Part shown: in pieces, positions 33,453 to 45,913 of the stretch | Layout of the letters: the number at the start of each line of letters is the position of its first letter | Numbering within the stretch: position 1 is the stretch's first letter | Assembly: GCA_031769625.1 (NCBI GenBank) | Contig: JAUIMM010000115.1 | Coordinates: 17,934,501-17,998,500 of the forward strand | Reading direction: 5' to 3' | Source: Taudactylus pleione | Lineage: Eukaryota > Chordata > Amphibia > Anura > Myobatrachidae | Length of the DNA stretch: 64,000 nt | The notes under the pieces: generated by a model | What the model saw: the letters and a program-made list of their open reading frames with translations, nothing else | Told to the model about the DNA's origin: nothing | The model's database searches: none | Position numbers and translations under genes: made by a program

Positions 33453-36400
33453 TCATGCCCCCATCACTTCATTTATCAGCCCACACCACTCAGCAAAATT
33501 AGGGCTCCTAGATGCCATCCAGGTGTGGGCAATACAAACTTTTGCCATAGTTAATGCATTAATTATGTATTGGCCAGTTAAACGATGAACCCTGTCCAAG
33601 AGACACAAATCACAAAATACACATTGTAGGGAATAAAAGGAGAATACTACCTCCTGTTTTAGTGAGACAATTGGTGACTCGGGACCAAAATACTTGGACA
33701 GCAGAGCATTCCCAGAGGAGATGCCAAAATGAGCACTGCGGAGTAGAACATTTAGGACACCTATCAGTGGCACCAGACCCAAATCTACTCGGTAGCAAGG
33801 AGGTAAGATACATCCTGTGTAATAAAAAAAAACTGAATCAGTTGAAATCAAACTGCAGAGGTGGCAGACAGAGGGCCACTCAACATTAAATACCACTCTT
33901 CATCCTCTAATGGGCCCAAATCCTCCACCCATTTAAGTCTAAGCGGTGCTAGGGTATCATCTGAGTTAACAGTAAGGAGGTAAGAGTAAATTCTGGAAAT
34001 CAATCTCCTACCACTAGTCACTTGCAACAAAGCCTTAACAGGATCAGGAGCACATTGTGGAGGGCCAGAAGAAAACTGGATGGATAGGGCACGACGAAGC
34101 TGCAAATAGTGGAAAAACATAAAATTCGGGACCCCAAATTCAGTCTTAAGAGTGTCAAAGGTTTTAAAAACCCTGTCACTATACAAATGTCCAAGGGAGA
34201 AGACCACCATCCTAGACCACAAAGAGCTACTATCAAATAGGGCCAGTTCTCCTAGAGCGGAAGAATGCCATAAGGACAAGTCAGGGTGTGTATGGGATTG
34301 TGGCAATAAATGTGTTTACTTGGATGTTATAGAATTGGGCAGCCTGCTTTCTTTAATTTAAAGAGGAAAGATAGCTATCTATTAGTCGAAAAATATGAGG
34401 AGAAATATAAACAGGAGCCTGCTGAAAAACAGATCAAGTCCGACATAGACGACGTAATCCAAATTCCCAAATATTTAAACCTGGAGGTCCATTCCAAGAG
34501 AGTATTCGCAGCCGAGGAAGGACCATGAACAGGAAGAATGCAAGATTTATTCCAGTTAATGTGCAGCCCAGGAAACGGTCCAAAAGAATCTGCATAGAAA
34601 GTCACCGTGTCAACCTTTTGCTGTATCCGAATCCCCCCGTATGCCGGGGTGACTTCTAATAAACACATGCTAAAAGGTTCAATGGCCAGGACAAAAAGGG
34701 TCGGGGAAAGAGGACAGCCCTGTCTTGTACCTCTAGAGAGGCGTAAGGAAGGAGAAACATACCCGCCCTAAAGGGAAAGAATACAGTAATTTAACACAGG
34801 CTATAAATCGAGGTCCCATCTCAAAAACGGAGCAGAATCTCCCAAAGATAGTGCCACTCCACAGAATCAAAGGCCTTGGCTGCGTCCAAGGACACCACCA
34901 CTGCCCCGTCATACATCCACCGAGGTCGCCAGCTGCAAAATTGAATACAATCTCCTAAGATTCTGTGAGGTAGGTTTCCCTGGCATAAAACCTGTCAGAT
35001 CGGGATGTACCACCTCACGAATCACCCAGCCTAAGTGCAAGCATTTTAGCCAATATTTTAATATCTGTGGAAAGGAGAGAGATTGGGCGATAAGAGCCAG
35101 GAACAAGAGGATCTATAGGGATCTAGGGATCATCACAATAATGGCCTCCGACATAGAACAGGTAAGACAGTTCATTAAAAAAGGTCAAGGAGTATAGGGA
35201 AAAGAAAATGCTTCTTATAGAGCTCAATAGGAATCCCGTCCATCCCTGGGGCCTTACCCCCCAGAAATGAAGAAACGCCCACCTCAATTTCCTCTATAGT
35301 AAATGGAGAATCAAGAAATGCCCTACTGTCCGGAGAAATGGATGGGAGGGATAGATGTCCAAAATATTCAAGTAACTCTTCTAAAGTATAGTGAGCCTGG
35401 GAATAATAAAGACTAGCAAAATACTCAAAAAACACATTCGCAATAGCAGGGGGAGAGGAGTACAAATTACCTAAATAGTCCCAAATTTGAGCTATACCTG
35501 TAACAGGTCAAACCTCCCTGGAAATATAAGCCAAGAAAGCTCCTGATTTATCCGAATCTGAATAATGACTATGTTTAACAAATAGCAGGCGTCTTCTGGA
35601 CTTATCTAAAAGGAAATCAGATAATAGTTTAGCTGCCTCCATATAGGAGGATCTAGCAATAGTAGAGCTAGAGGACAGATATTGCTGTTCAAGCAGTTTT
35701 CCCACGATTTTCAAGTTCCACTTCCTTTTTCCTATAAAAAAAGTTTTGATACTTATCCTCCCAATTAAAGAACCGCGTAGGACAGACTTAAAGGCATCCC
35801 ACAAAATATCAAAGGAAATGGAACCGGTATTCTCAGAGAAAAAAAATCACACCCTTGAGATTCCAATTCCGAACCAGCACCCATTAATGTGTGCCAGTAA
35901 GGATTGAACTTCCAAAGAGTGACTTCTTGGAGCAGCAATATCAATAGCCAACACTAAAGGGGCATAATCCGAGAGACCACGAGACCGGTACTCCACCTCG
36001 ATAACCTGCAGAACCAGCATCCCGGATATCAGAGCAAGATAAATCCTAGAAAAGGAATGATGGGAGGCTGAGAAGCAAGAGTACCGAGCCAGGTGAGGAT
36101 GCCGAACCCGCCAAATATCCACCAAACCAAGTTCCCCCACTAAATTGGAAAAAAATGGGGGGAGGGTCCAGACACAACCGAACTCTCATGCCACCTATCC
36201 AGGGTAGGGTGTAATACATTATTAAAATCTCCTACACAAATAACCGGGGTATCAGGGGACAAAGAAATAAATTCGGCAGACTTTTTCAGGACTACACTAG
36301 TATGAGGAGGGGAAATATAAACAGCAAGAATGTGGAGTGGGAAGGAGTGAATAGATGCCCGAATTAAGACATATCTACCCAAGGGGTCAATCCCAATATC

Positions 36401-36700
36401 ATCAAGCACAAAACCGAGGTATCTACAGACAAGAACTGACACTCCTCTGGAATATAAGGAATGCGTGTAGTGATAGGCCCAGCCTATCCTGGGTTTACAC
36501 AATGCCAAGACTGTCCCACCCACCAAGTGTATTTCCATAAAACATATATCTGCCAGAGTCTTTTTCACCTGATTCAAGACTAAAGAGCGTTTGACCCGGT
36601 CATTGAGGGCCTGGACATTCCAGGAGAGAACTTGGAGAGGGGGACCTAAGCTAATAGACATCATGGGGTTAGCAACACACCAGTGGGAAGAGGAGATACA
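33453..36700 (-). pseudogene. L1 ORF2 relic (endonuclease, RT, C-terminal Cys motif)
   Basis: In minus-strand order: an APE-type endonuclease (LQVLSWNVQALNDRVKRS near 36650, YISPPHTS, VICVGDFNNVL near 36200) ending LVDIWRVRHP and SDYAPL (about 36130-35940), where active elements have SDH. Then come a linker (35804-35508), RT with GKAPGMDGIPIELYK (near 35230), LTGFMPGKPTSQN (near 34980), RGTRQGCPLSPTLFVLAIEPF (near 34730) and INWNKSCILP (near 34560). A C-terminal CPKC...HLLWEC motif lies near 33740. The YADD box region near 34600 is shortened and many frame breaks are present. Confidence 0.88.
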
Positions 36701-37174
36701 GACACCTGAAACAGCACCGATGAAGGCACCTAGCGAGACATGGCAGACACAGCAGAAAAAAAAGGCACAGTAGGAACTGAGAATAGCAGTTGTAAAACAT
36801 GGCAATGGCATAAAATAGAAACATAAAATATCCCATACAATAACCTCAAAAATACCCCGTCCCTCCACCCTGTATACCCATCCCAACCAGGTATACCTAG
36901 ATCATCCTTAACCTACCAACTGCAAACCCTGGAACAAAATACCTAAGTAACTAACAAACCCTTGTTAATATAAGGGGCAAGAGAGGGGGAGCTAGTCTTA
37001 CCTCAGCCGTAAGGAGGAGTATCGTCCAGGCCCAAGGCAGAATTGCCCACCCCCGGCACCCAGCACAACCGACCATAAAGATCATAATATAAAATAGATA
37101 CCTCAAAATATTAGCAAATGGAGAGCGCCTAAGTGCAAATAAACACTAAACTAGTAATGTCCAGAGACCTAATA

Positions 37175-37980
37175 TTATAAACCAGAATAATGAAGAAAGA
37201 TAATGCTTATAAGTAAGCACAGCTCAAGAGACAGCAAATCCAGGTCAGTCCGGAGGAGCATCACCGCCACGGCCCCTAAGATCCAGCCATGTCGAAGCCC
37301 CACGTGGGCAATCAAACAAATTAGGTCTTCCATCAGCCACCACACGCAGACGGGCAGGAAACAACATGGCATAAGAGAGGCCCAGATCAGGTAGACAATG
37401 TTTAATCTGTACAAATTGGGACCTAGACTTCTGGACTTCCATAGAAAAGTCCGGGAACACAGCCACCCGATTTCCATTGTATTACAAAGAACCACGTCGA
37501 CGAGCCAGACTAAGGATCGCATCTCTGTCCTTGAAATGCAGGATCTTGGCGATGAATGTGCGAGGGGGAGCACCAGGAGGAAGAGCCCTAGAAGGGCTAC
37601 GGTGCGCCCTTTCCACCGCAAAGTGGGCAGTGAAATCTTCCAGCCATTTTTCCAGAAACGTCTCTGTATGAGAACCTTCCATCTTCTCGGGTACACCAAC
37701 AAATCGGACGTTGTTTTTGCGAAGTCGACCCTCAATATCAGAGATTTTGGAGCGACAGGCCACCGTGTGGAACTCTTGGGTCAAAAGCCATCCCGGAGCA
37801 GTGACATCTTCTAATGGTGGAAGCTAGAGTCTTGGCCTCACCAACATGTTCTCGCATCGTCTGCATAACATGAAGCATAAGGGAAAGTTCCACACGAACT
37901 TTGGAAATCTTGCCAGACAGCGTTTTCTCAGAAGAAGTAATTGCCTGCATTAGGTTATGCATACTGATCTTAGGCTCCAA
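37175..37980 (-). pseudogene. L1 ORF1 relic (coiled coil, RRM, C-terminal domain)
   Basis: Overlapping minus frames encode a helical segment (MEPKISMHNLMQAITSSEKT..., 37980-37738) and then an L1-type RNA-binding core (DIEGRLRKNNVRFVGVPEKM, FLEKWLEDF, VERAHRSP, 37784-37482). A C-terminal part in other frames follows (VAVFPDFSMEVQKSR type, 37490-37245). LRKNN..GVPE and VERAHR are typical of L1 ORF1p, the nucleic-acid chaperone of the L1 RNP. Frameshifts make it a relic. Confidence 0.85.
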
Positions 37981-39004
37981 CGGGGGGTCTGCAGGAGCAG
38001 GCAGAGAGGAGGGTTGAGAGGAATGAGACGGAGTATCTGAAGAGATGGATCCCGTAGCCCCACCAGTTCCTGAACGGGAAAATCTCTCCAGCTGCGCAGT
38101 GGCCGACTGCTGGGACCTTTTTTTCCATTAGTTCTAAATCACAAGCTTCAACAAGATAGAGGAGACAGATACAACAATGAATGTATAGCACAGGAACAGC
38201 AGGGATCAGGTATATAAAGACCCCACCACCAGTTCAGAGGTCAGCAGACAGAAACAGCAGGCAGTGGAGAACAGTGCAGGGAGGCAGCCAGTAACTGGAA
38301 TCAAAAGGGAGGAGGGCTGTGCAGGCAGGGAAATCACCTGTGATGTATGAGTGCAGATAGTGAGGATTCAGTGAGATAATTGTAATAGCAGACCCAGCAC
38401 CACAGCTTCACTCTGGGTAATACAGTAGCAACAGGCAGCAGAGTCAGCCCACAGTCCCTTCTCTACAGCAGAATCCTGATCCAAGATGGCGGCCGGATCC
38501 AGATAAACGCAATCTGCAGAGGCCCCAGGTATCCTCAGGACTCCAGGGAAAGGATCAGGCACCTTCCCAGCCGCCCAGGACAGAAACCAGCAGTGTGCCA
38601 CATCCAGCACTGAAGACAGGAGCAACAATAACAGCTGGGGCCGAATCAAAGATGGCGGCTGTGATCAGTAATTGCGAGTCCACAGCAGCCCCAAGTGGGA
38701 AAGTTTCCCTCCAAACACAAGAGGTGGTGAGCGCTGGAGCCAGGAGCCACAGCAAATACCGGGGCAAGATCCAAAATGGCGCCCGCGATGAGGAGACACT
38801 GCAGAGGGAGATCCACAGCTCCTACAGCACAGCAGGCCGGTAACACAAGCAGACCTCAGGACTCCTGGAGCATGGAGAGGTAAGTAAATATATGTCTGCA
38901 GGGCCCGGGCATAGGGTACAGGATGGTATTTGGTGGATATTGGGGCCTAGGAGCTATGGAGTCAGCCTCCTACATCCAGCCCATCCCTGTAAACCATGTT
39001 TTGT

Positions 39005-41930
39005 CATTTACAAGGACATACTCAAACACAACTATTTCTGGTTTGAAATAATTCTATTACCTATAACAAACAGGGACAGCCACTGAACAAGATTTACACC
39101 TAGCTATGCAACCTATTCCTATTAGCGTTCCCGCTAGGCTGTTTCAGCGGGGTGCCCTATTTCTGAAGGGCAGAAAGCATCCTGAACTCCAGCGCGGCGC
39201 CCCACTGAAACAGCCTGCGGGTTCTGTCCTCCACCCGCGGGCCGCAGTCTCCCGTGGGTGGAGAAAACGTCAGAGCAGCGGTCAACGCCGGTGAATGGAT
39301 GCCTTTCTCAGTGACCGCGGCGCTTGGGTGCTGCCCAGCATGTCTGTAAGGTGCCGGGCACGCCCCCAAGAGTGACGAAAAGGGGACGCGTCATAAAGAC
39401 ACGCCCCCTTTCATTGGCCACACCCCCTTTTTGGGCACATGCAGAAGTGCCCTTGCTCTATGTTCGGCGCCCTGACCGCCGGACCTAAAGTGAACACTAC
39501 ATATGGATGGTGAAGGACACAAACATCTGGTGGAAGCCACGTGGGTGAAGGAGATGGTGTAACTGAGGAAGTCCTACTTCCCGTCATTAAATGAAACATA
39601 AATTGAGTGGAAAGATAAACTAACCCGTTTTTATATGGGTTCATTTTTATTATTTTAATATATTGTGCATCATTTTGATATAATTTATTTTTACACTTGG
39701 ATACAATATATGTTTTTTTATATTATATGAATATACGATGTGTAGAGGAAAAGGAATTATTATAAACAAATCCAATATAGCAAGCCTGGAATTAGGATCC
39801 TAGAAAGTGATCCAGGTGGATAATAATCCCTAATTTATAATCACCAATCAAATGAGAGTGTGGTATTTAGAACAGCAGGGTGGAACAAGGAACATCCACC
39901 TTGAAAAAGGGCAAAGAAGTGGCTGAAACGCGTAATTGTTCCTGGTGCTTTGCATTTCTTCTTGTGTGGTATCCTTGATTCTCCTACCTGAACGGCACAC
40001 AGCGGCCAGTAGCCCGTTACCAGCATACCTGACGAAGCAACGACTGCCAGCGCTCCTGCTTTAAAGACTGGATTGAATGCAGCGCCGTGACCACAGCTTC
40101 CCCCGCTTGTCAGCTACAATCAGCGGATGGGGAGTCAGACTGGATCTGATGTTAAGCTACCTTGACCTGTCTTAGGGGGACGCCCCTTACTAGCCGTCAG
40201 CGTTTGGACACTATATATACTTGGATACACTTGCTTATTACGGCCTATACCCGGAGGTAATACATTGACTGTTTATTCTTCTATGTGCATATGAGGACAG
40301 TCTGGAAAAAAAGACTCTCATTGAATCATTACTAAGTGGCGTTTCTGGAATTAACAACTTAGGTAAAAAGAACGTTTAATTGTTCAAGCTGCTACTAATC
40401 CTACACACAGGCTCTATATTGTCTATGCAATGTATTGGTATTTATTCTTTAATTTAAAAAACTGATATGTTCACATGTTATATATGGATCAATATTTAAC
40501 TTGGTAGCGTTAATGATCTTAATTGTTTTACCTCAGATATTGCTTATAACACTAAAGAGAAAGAGATTTATACTTATACATGGTGTGATATCTATGGTGT
40601 TTTAATAGGATACTTATATTTAAATAAATGCTATTAATTGAAACTTGCACTCCAGCGCAGAATCTGTTTTCTCTATCTGCATGTGCAAGGACTAAAACGC
40701 CCACTTTGAGAGTCTTTAGACGCTGAAATACCACTTAGTGCAACAGATGCAACCATTTGTCAAACCATCAAAACTTGCACCAAGCTCATACTAGCTGCAG
40801 TATATGACTGATTTAAGCATTAGAGTTCGCAACCAGTTAGGGTAGTGTCGCTGGGATGTCGCATAACTTACCGATAAGACAGACCGTGTCTGGATAACCA
40901 CCTCCTAGTCACCACCCAGGGACAACCAGTACATTTCCTAAACACTTCTGATACCGTAAGTCTCAATCGTAACTGCACTTCTGTGCGTAGACATCATGGG
41001 ACACGGTCTGTGCAACTTTTTATGCTAAAATAACATGCAAGTATACAGATTATAGACCCAACCACAAGTAATCAAACAGATCGCACAAACAGAAGCAAAC
41101 CAGGGTTTCCCACAAGAATATCACATTAATACAACATCCATCCAATTTTCAACACGTTTTGTACATATACACCAAGTATGAAACACATTGGAAATTACTA
41201 GCGCCGCAGACTGAATCCTCCCAATACTGACAATATCTGGCCTTCCCCGGCTCCCACCAATTGTGGAGCGCAGAGACCGGAAACATCAGCAGGGAGAGGA
41301 GACATCAAACGCGACCAAAGAACCGAAGGGAAGTGACAGTGCAAGATTAGGTAAGGAGGACTTCCAGCCATAAATTACCTATTCTCGCACTCACCCGTCT
41401 TCCTAGAGGCGCAGAAAATATTGGAATAGAACTATAACATTATCACTAATCTGCAACTAATCTTATTGCTTTTATTCATTTTTAATGTTACTTTTATTGT
41501 TTTATTGATTTATTGCTTGTTGCCAAGCTAAAATTTTATTGATACTGTTGACACGCTTGATTTTCAAAATAGTTCCATTAGAAACCTAACTTGAGCTGCT
41601 CTAGCACACACAGTCAGTCTTGTATACAATTTATAGACATTCTCATCTTGCATACACGCAAGGCATCCTAACAGTACAGAAGCAGGAAGCATGCTCCCCC
41701 ATCCTCCAGCATCTCGTTCATTGCACTGAACATGGAAAATGGATGACCACACTTTGGACCCTTCTTCACACATACATACACAACATCGCACTGACCCTTA
41801 GAACACATACCCCCATTTAGCACAATAAGCAGTGATCGCGCTGAGCCAAAAAAAAAAGTGGGTCCCAGCGACCCCTCACTTTAAAAAATTGGGGTCCTAC
41901 CCAGTGCTCGAAGTGGTAATTTTGAAGTGG
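39005..41930. other. Intronic sequence with repeat fragments
   Basis: No gene recognised. 39106-39480 is GC-rich with inverted GCGGGGTGCCCTATTTCTG / AGAAA..-type segments, and 39830-40260 contains GCTGAAACGCGTAATTG next to AAGGGCAAAGAAG, a phrase of the same kind as in the fold-backs at 15 kb. Both look like MITE fragments without clear ends. Confidence 0.4.
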
Positions 41931-42004
41931 GGGTATGGAACATTTAGTTGAAGCCCCCCCCACCCCCACAAAAAAAGCTTTAGGGACTTTGACAAGTTTC
42001 AGCC

Positions 42005-43675
42005 TCTGCTTCCATCACAACACCGGCACCTCTCACTACCTACTTCCCTCTTCTAACCCCTGCACCTCACACTACCTACTTTCCTCTTCTAACCCTTGCA
42101 CCTCACACTATCTGGAGGCTGCTTCCCTCACCCACCCCCTGCACCTCACACTACCTGGAAGCTGCTTCCCTCACCCACCCCCTGCACCTCACACTACCTG
42201 GAAGCTGCTTCCCTCACCCACCCCCTGCACCTCACACTACCTACTTCCCTCTCCTAACCCCTGCACCTCCCACTACCTGCAGGCTGCTTCCCTCACCCAC
42301 CCCTGCACCTCACACTACCTGCAGACTGCTTCCCTCTCCCACTCCTCGCACCTCACACTACCTGCAGGCTGCTCCCCTCTCCCACTGCTTGCACCTCACA
42401 CTACCTGGAGGCTGCTTCCCTCTCCCACCCCCTGCACCTCACACTACCTGCTTCTCTCACCCACACCCTGCACCTCACACTACGTGCTTCCCTCACCCAC
42501 ACCCTGCACCTAACACTACCTGCTTCCCTCGCCCACCCCCTGTACCTCACACTACCTGCTTCCCTCACCCACCCCCTGTACCTCACACTACCTGCTTCTC
42601 TCACCCACCCCCTGCACCTCACACTACCTGCTTCTCTCACCCACCCCCAGCACCTCACACTACCTGCTTCCCTCACCCACCCGCTGAACCTCACACTACC
42701 TGCTTCTCTCACCCACCCCCTGACCGCACACCCCCTGTACCTCACACTACCTGCTTCCCTCACCCACCCCCAGCACCTCACACTACCTGCTGCTCTCACC
42801 CACCCCCTGCACCTCACACTACCTGCTTCTCTCACCCACCCCCTGCACCTCACACTACCTGCTTCCCTCACCCACCCCCTGCACCTCACACTACCTGCTT
42901 CTCTCACCCACCCCCTGCACCTCACACTACCTGCTTCTCTCACCCACCCCCTGCACCTCACACTACCTGCTTCTCTCACCCACCCCCTGCACCTCACCCA
43001 CCCCCTGTACCTCACACTACCTGCTTCCCTCACCCACCCCCTGCACCTCACACTACCTGCTTCTCTCACCCACCCCCTGACCGCACACCCCCTGTACCTC
43101 ACACTATCTGCTTCCCTCACCCACTCCCAGCACCTCACACTACCTGCTTCTCTCACCCACCCCCTGCACCTCACCCACCCCCTGCACCTCACACTACCTG
43201 CTTCCCTCACCCACCCCCTGCACCTCACACTACCTGCTTCTCTCTCCCACCCCCTGCACCTCACACTACCTGCTTCTCTCACCCTCCCCCTGCACCTCAC
43301 ACTACCTGCTTCTCTCACCCTCCCCCTGCACCTCACACTACCTGCTTCTCTCACCCTCCCCTTGCACCTCACACTACCTGCTTCACTCTCCCACCCCTTG
43401 CACCTGACACTACCTGCTTCTCTCACCCTCCCCCTGCACCTCACACTACCTGCTTCTCTCACCCTCCCCCTGCACCTCACACTACCTGCTTCTCTCACCC
43501 TCCCCCTGCACCTCACACTACCTGCTTCTCTCACCCTCCCCCTGCACCTCACACTACCTGCTTCTCTCACCCTCCCCCTGCACCTCACACTACCTGCTTC
43601 TCTCTCCCACCCCTTGCACCTCACACTACCTGCTTCTCTCACCCTCCCCCTGCACCTCACACTACTTACTTACTA
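42005..43675. repeat. 36-bp minisatellite, ~40 copies
   Basis: The unit is CACACTACCTGCTTCTCTCA plus CCCACCCCCTGCACCT, period 36 bp with some 24-bp and longer variants; the left part has ~50-bp variants with GGAGGCTGCTTCCC. Because 36 is a multiple of three and the unit lacks stops in several frames, very long frames are open on both strands (479 codons plus, 419 codons minus). They encode only a simple His/Pro/Thr-rich or Arg/Gly/Val-rich repeat and have no support as genes. Confidence 0.92.
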
Positions 43676-45510
43676 CTACTTCCTCTCTCACCCCCTGTAA
43701 CTCTCATTCCACGTCCGGAGTTGGCGCTGGCAGAATACAGCTTATCCTCCTCCTGTCCCCCGGCTATCAGTGGGGCTCCGCGTGCGGCTAAGCATCCTTC
43801 CTCCAGGCTTTGGACTTGGCGGGCGTGACTGTGAAACAATCACAGCATGGGCCAGCAGCCAATCGGAGGCAGCCGCGCAGCTGCTTCTAATTGGATGCCG
43901 ATCTGCAGGCAGTGATTGGCTAGCGGATGGGACCAAATTTAAAGAGCCACCACTGATGTTTATTTATAATTGGCTGCCGGTCCGTGATTGGTTCAGACCG
44001 GCGCCGGGTTTCTTCTTTCGACTGTGGCTACATGTATCTGTCCTGGCATCGGGACCCGTCTCCCGATGCTCGATGAAGCCCAGCAGTTCACTGCTGAAAG
44101 TTGTGTCCCCAGCGGGACACATCTCCAGCAGCTGCTCTTTAGCTCCCAGCGACGGCTGCTAAGCGGGAGTTCAGACACAGGCTGAAGTGGCAGTATAGCA
44201 TACCGCTGTATACCGGCTCACTTTGAGCCCTGGTCCTACCTCACATTATCTGGGTCCCATCTAATTGATGGTTTTCTGTAAATCTGTAAAACACAGTTGC
44301 CCCTGACAGTAAAAAAAAAAACACATCAGCTACATGATGTCATGTCACCGCATCACTATCTCTAGGTTCAGACTGCGCCTGAGCCACCTGGAAAAGTCCA
44401 GCGCTGCCAGACTACAATGATGCAGCACGGTGGGTGCAGACAGAAATTGTGGGGTTTAGTAGAAATTAAACAAGTAGAGCTCCCCAATCAGAGGCACACA
44501 GATAGGGGGAAGCGGGCAGATGCTCACAAAGGCTGGGTGGGCAGAGGCATATAAGGAGATGGTGAGTAGAAGGACAGAAGGGGCAGACGCACATATGGGG
44601 GATGGGCAGAGGTACACATGATGGCAGGCAGAGGCACACATGTGGAAGGGGGTAGATAGAGAGTGACAAAAAAATATATAAAAAAATTATACACATTAAC
44701 AGACATACCTGGTGCTGAGAATGGGTGTGGGGGAAGTCAAAGAAATGCAGACACTGATTTTATATACTACCAGCAGCAGGGAGTAGCTCTATATACTCCC
44801 CAGGGCCCGACAGCAGATACATCAGATTGGCTGCCTGTCATTACAGTGCGCCGGCTGCGGGGAGCTCTCAGTCGGCTCTGCAGTACTTTATAAATCGGTG
44901 TTGTGAGCAGTCTCGGGACCTTCCCTGCTCACCACACTGAGCTCCGCACAGCCGCCACACTGAAATGACAGACAGCCAACCCTATTCACAGGCTGCCGGT
45001 CACACAATGCTGCCGGGCTGGCGAGTATGGACAGGTATATTATTATATATATGTAAAGCAGCCAGTCACTACAAGCATTTAGGACTATTCTACGAACCCA
45101 CTCATAGGTGTGTGTGACCTGATATAATCCCAAAAGAGACAAAGTCATGGGGGCCCTCACTATAGTGCCAACTGGTGGTGACCATCATGCTGGTTTTTCC
45201 CCCACGGGTGACAGCACTCACACAGGGATGAGGGCCCCCACACAGGGGCAGAACTATGGGAGACAATGGAGGCGCCTGCCTCCGGGCTCCAGCTCTGAAG
45301 GGGGCACCTCCTCCATTGTCCACAACATATTCCCCCCATTTAGGGCTGTAACTATGTACCCAGAGTGTACCGTCATGGCCCTTCACGGCACCTGATTAGC
45401 CACCGTACACTAGTGGAACGCTCCATGTCAGACCATCAGCTGCTGCCTTTGCCTATCTATAGCCTGTCTGCATGCGAATTGCTACATTACAGTGTCAGCG
45501 CCACTGCCCC
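43676..45510. other. Intronic sequence without a recognised gene
   Basis: GC-rich 43700-44230 contains the inverted phrases GTGATTGGCTAGCGG and GATTGGTTCAGACC and looks repeat-derived. A loose tandem of GGGCAGAGGCACACAnnnGGG at 44480-44650 is a short minisatellite. Nothing coding is recognised. Confidence 0.4.
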
Positions 45511-45515
45511 CACAT

Positions 45516-45755
45516 ACAGTACACACAAAGAGGTGAGGGCCCCCACATACAGGACACACAAAGAGGTGAGGGCCCCCACATACAGGACACACACAGGGGT
45601 GAGGGACCCCACATACAGGACACACAAAGAGGTGAGGGCCTCCACGTACAGGACACACACAGGGGTGAGGGCCCCCACATACAGGACACACACAGGGGTG
45701 AGGGCCCCCACATACAGGACACACACAGGGGTGAGGGCCTCCACATACAGGACCT
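45516..45755. repeat. 33-bp minisatellite
   Basis: Seven to eight copies of CACATACAGGACACACACAG followed by GGGTGAGGGCCCC (period 33 bp). All six frames are affected, producing Cys-rich artefact frames on the minus strand that run into the cryptochrome relic. Confidence 0.9.
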
Positions 45756-45790
45756 GTACCAGGCTGTATACGTGCTCTGGCCCCGTCTAA

Positions 45791-45913
45791 CCTCCACCAG
45801 GGGTCCAGGGCACACAGCTTGCCCCCCTGCATGGTGGCCTCAAAAGCCAGGTTATCGTGCAGCCGCAGCCCCTTCAGGAACCAGTGTACCGAGCTCACCG
45901 CAGGGGCCGCCAT
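45791..45913 (-). pseudogene. Cryptochrome (CRY / 6-4 photolyase family) exon-1 relic
   Basis: The minus strand reads MAAPAVSSVHWFLKGLRLHD, then NLAFEATMQGG and a shortened LCALDPWW. Vertebrate cryptochromes begin with VHWFRKGLRLHDNPAL and reach YILDPWF, so this is the first strand and helix of a photolyase-homology domain. The conserved Arg of WFRKG is Leu, the Pro of NPAL is Leu, several residues before LDPW are missing, and the expected GINRWR continuation is absent because the 33-bp minisatellite follows. No other CRY exons are seen. I read it as a dead duplicated fragment, most like cry2 in its MAAPAVSS start. Confidence 0.65.

Larger units (their letters stand above)
33005..38981 (-). 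mobile_element. L1-like LINE, near full length, inactivated
   Basis: The 5977-bp insertion is bounded by a perfect 23-bp direct repeat (32982-33004 and 38982-39004, beginning CATCCCTGTAAACC), a classic LINE target-site duplication. On the minus strand the order is a ~1-kb GC-rich 5' UTR, ORF1 (38000-37175), then ORF2 with endonuclease, RT and C-terminal Cys/His motif, and a short A-rich 3' tail at the left end. Frames are broken at many points. It lies in the long first coding intron of RIPK1, same strand as the gene. Confidence 0.93.

Noticed and set aside
42389..43828. 479-codon plus-strand frame and 419-codon minus-strand frame
   Set aside because: Both are the 36-bp minisatellite read in stop-free frames. 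There is no domain and no splice or start context, and the opposite strand is equally open.
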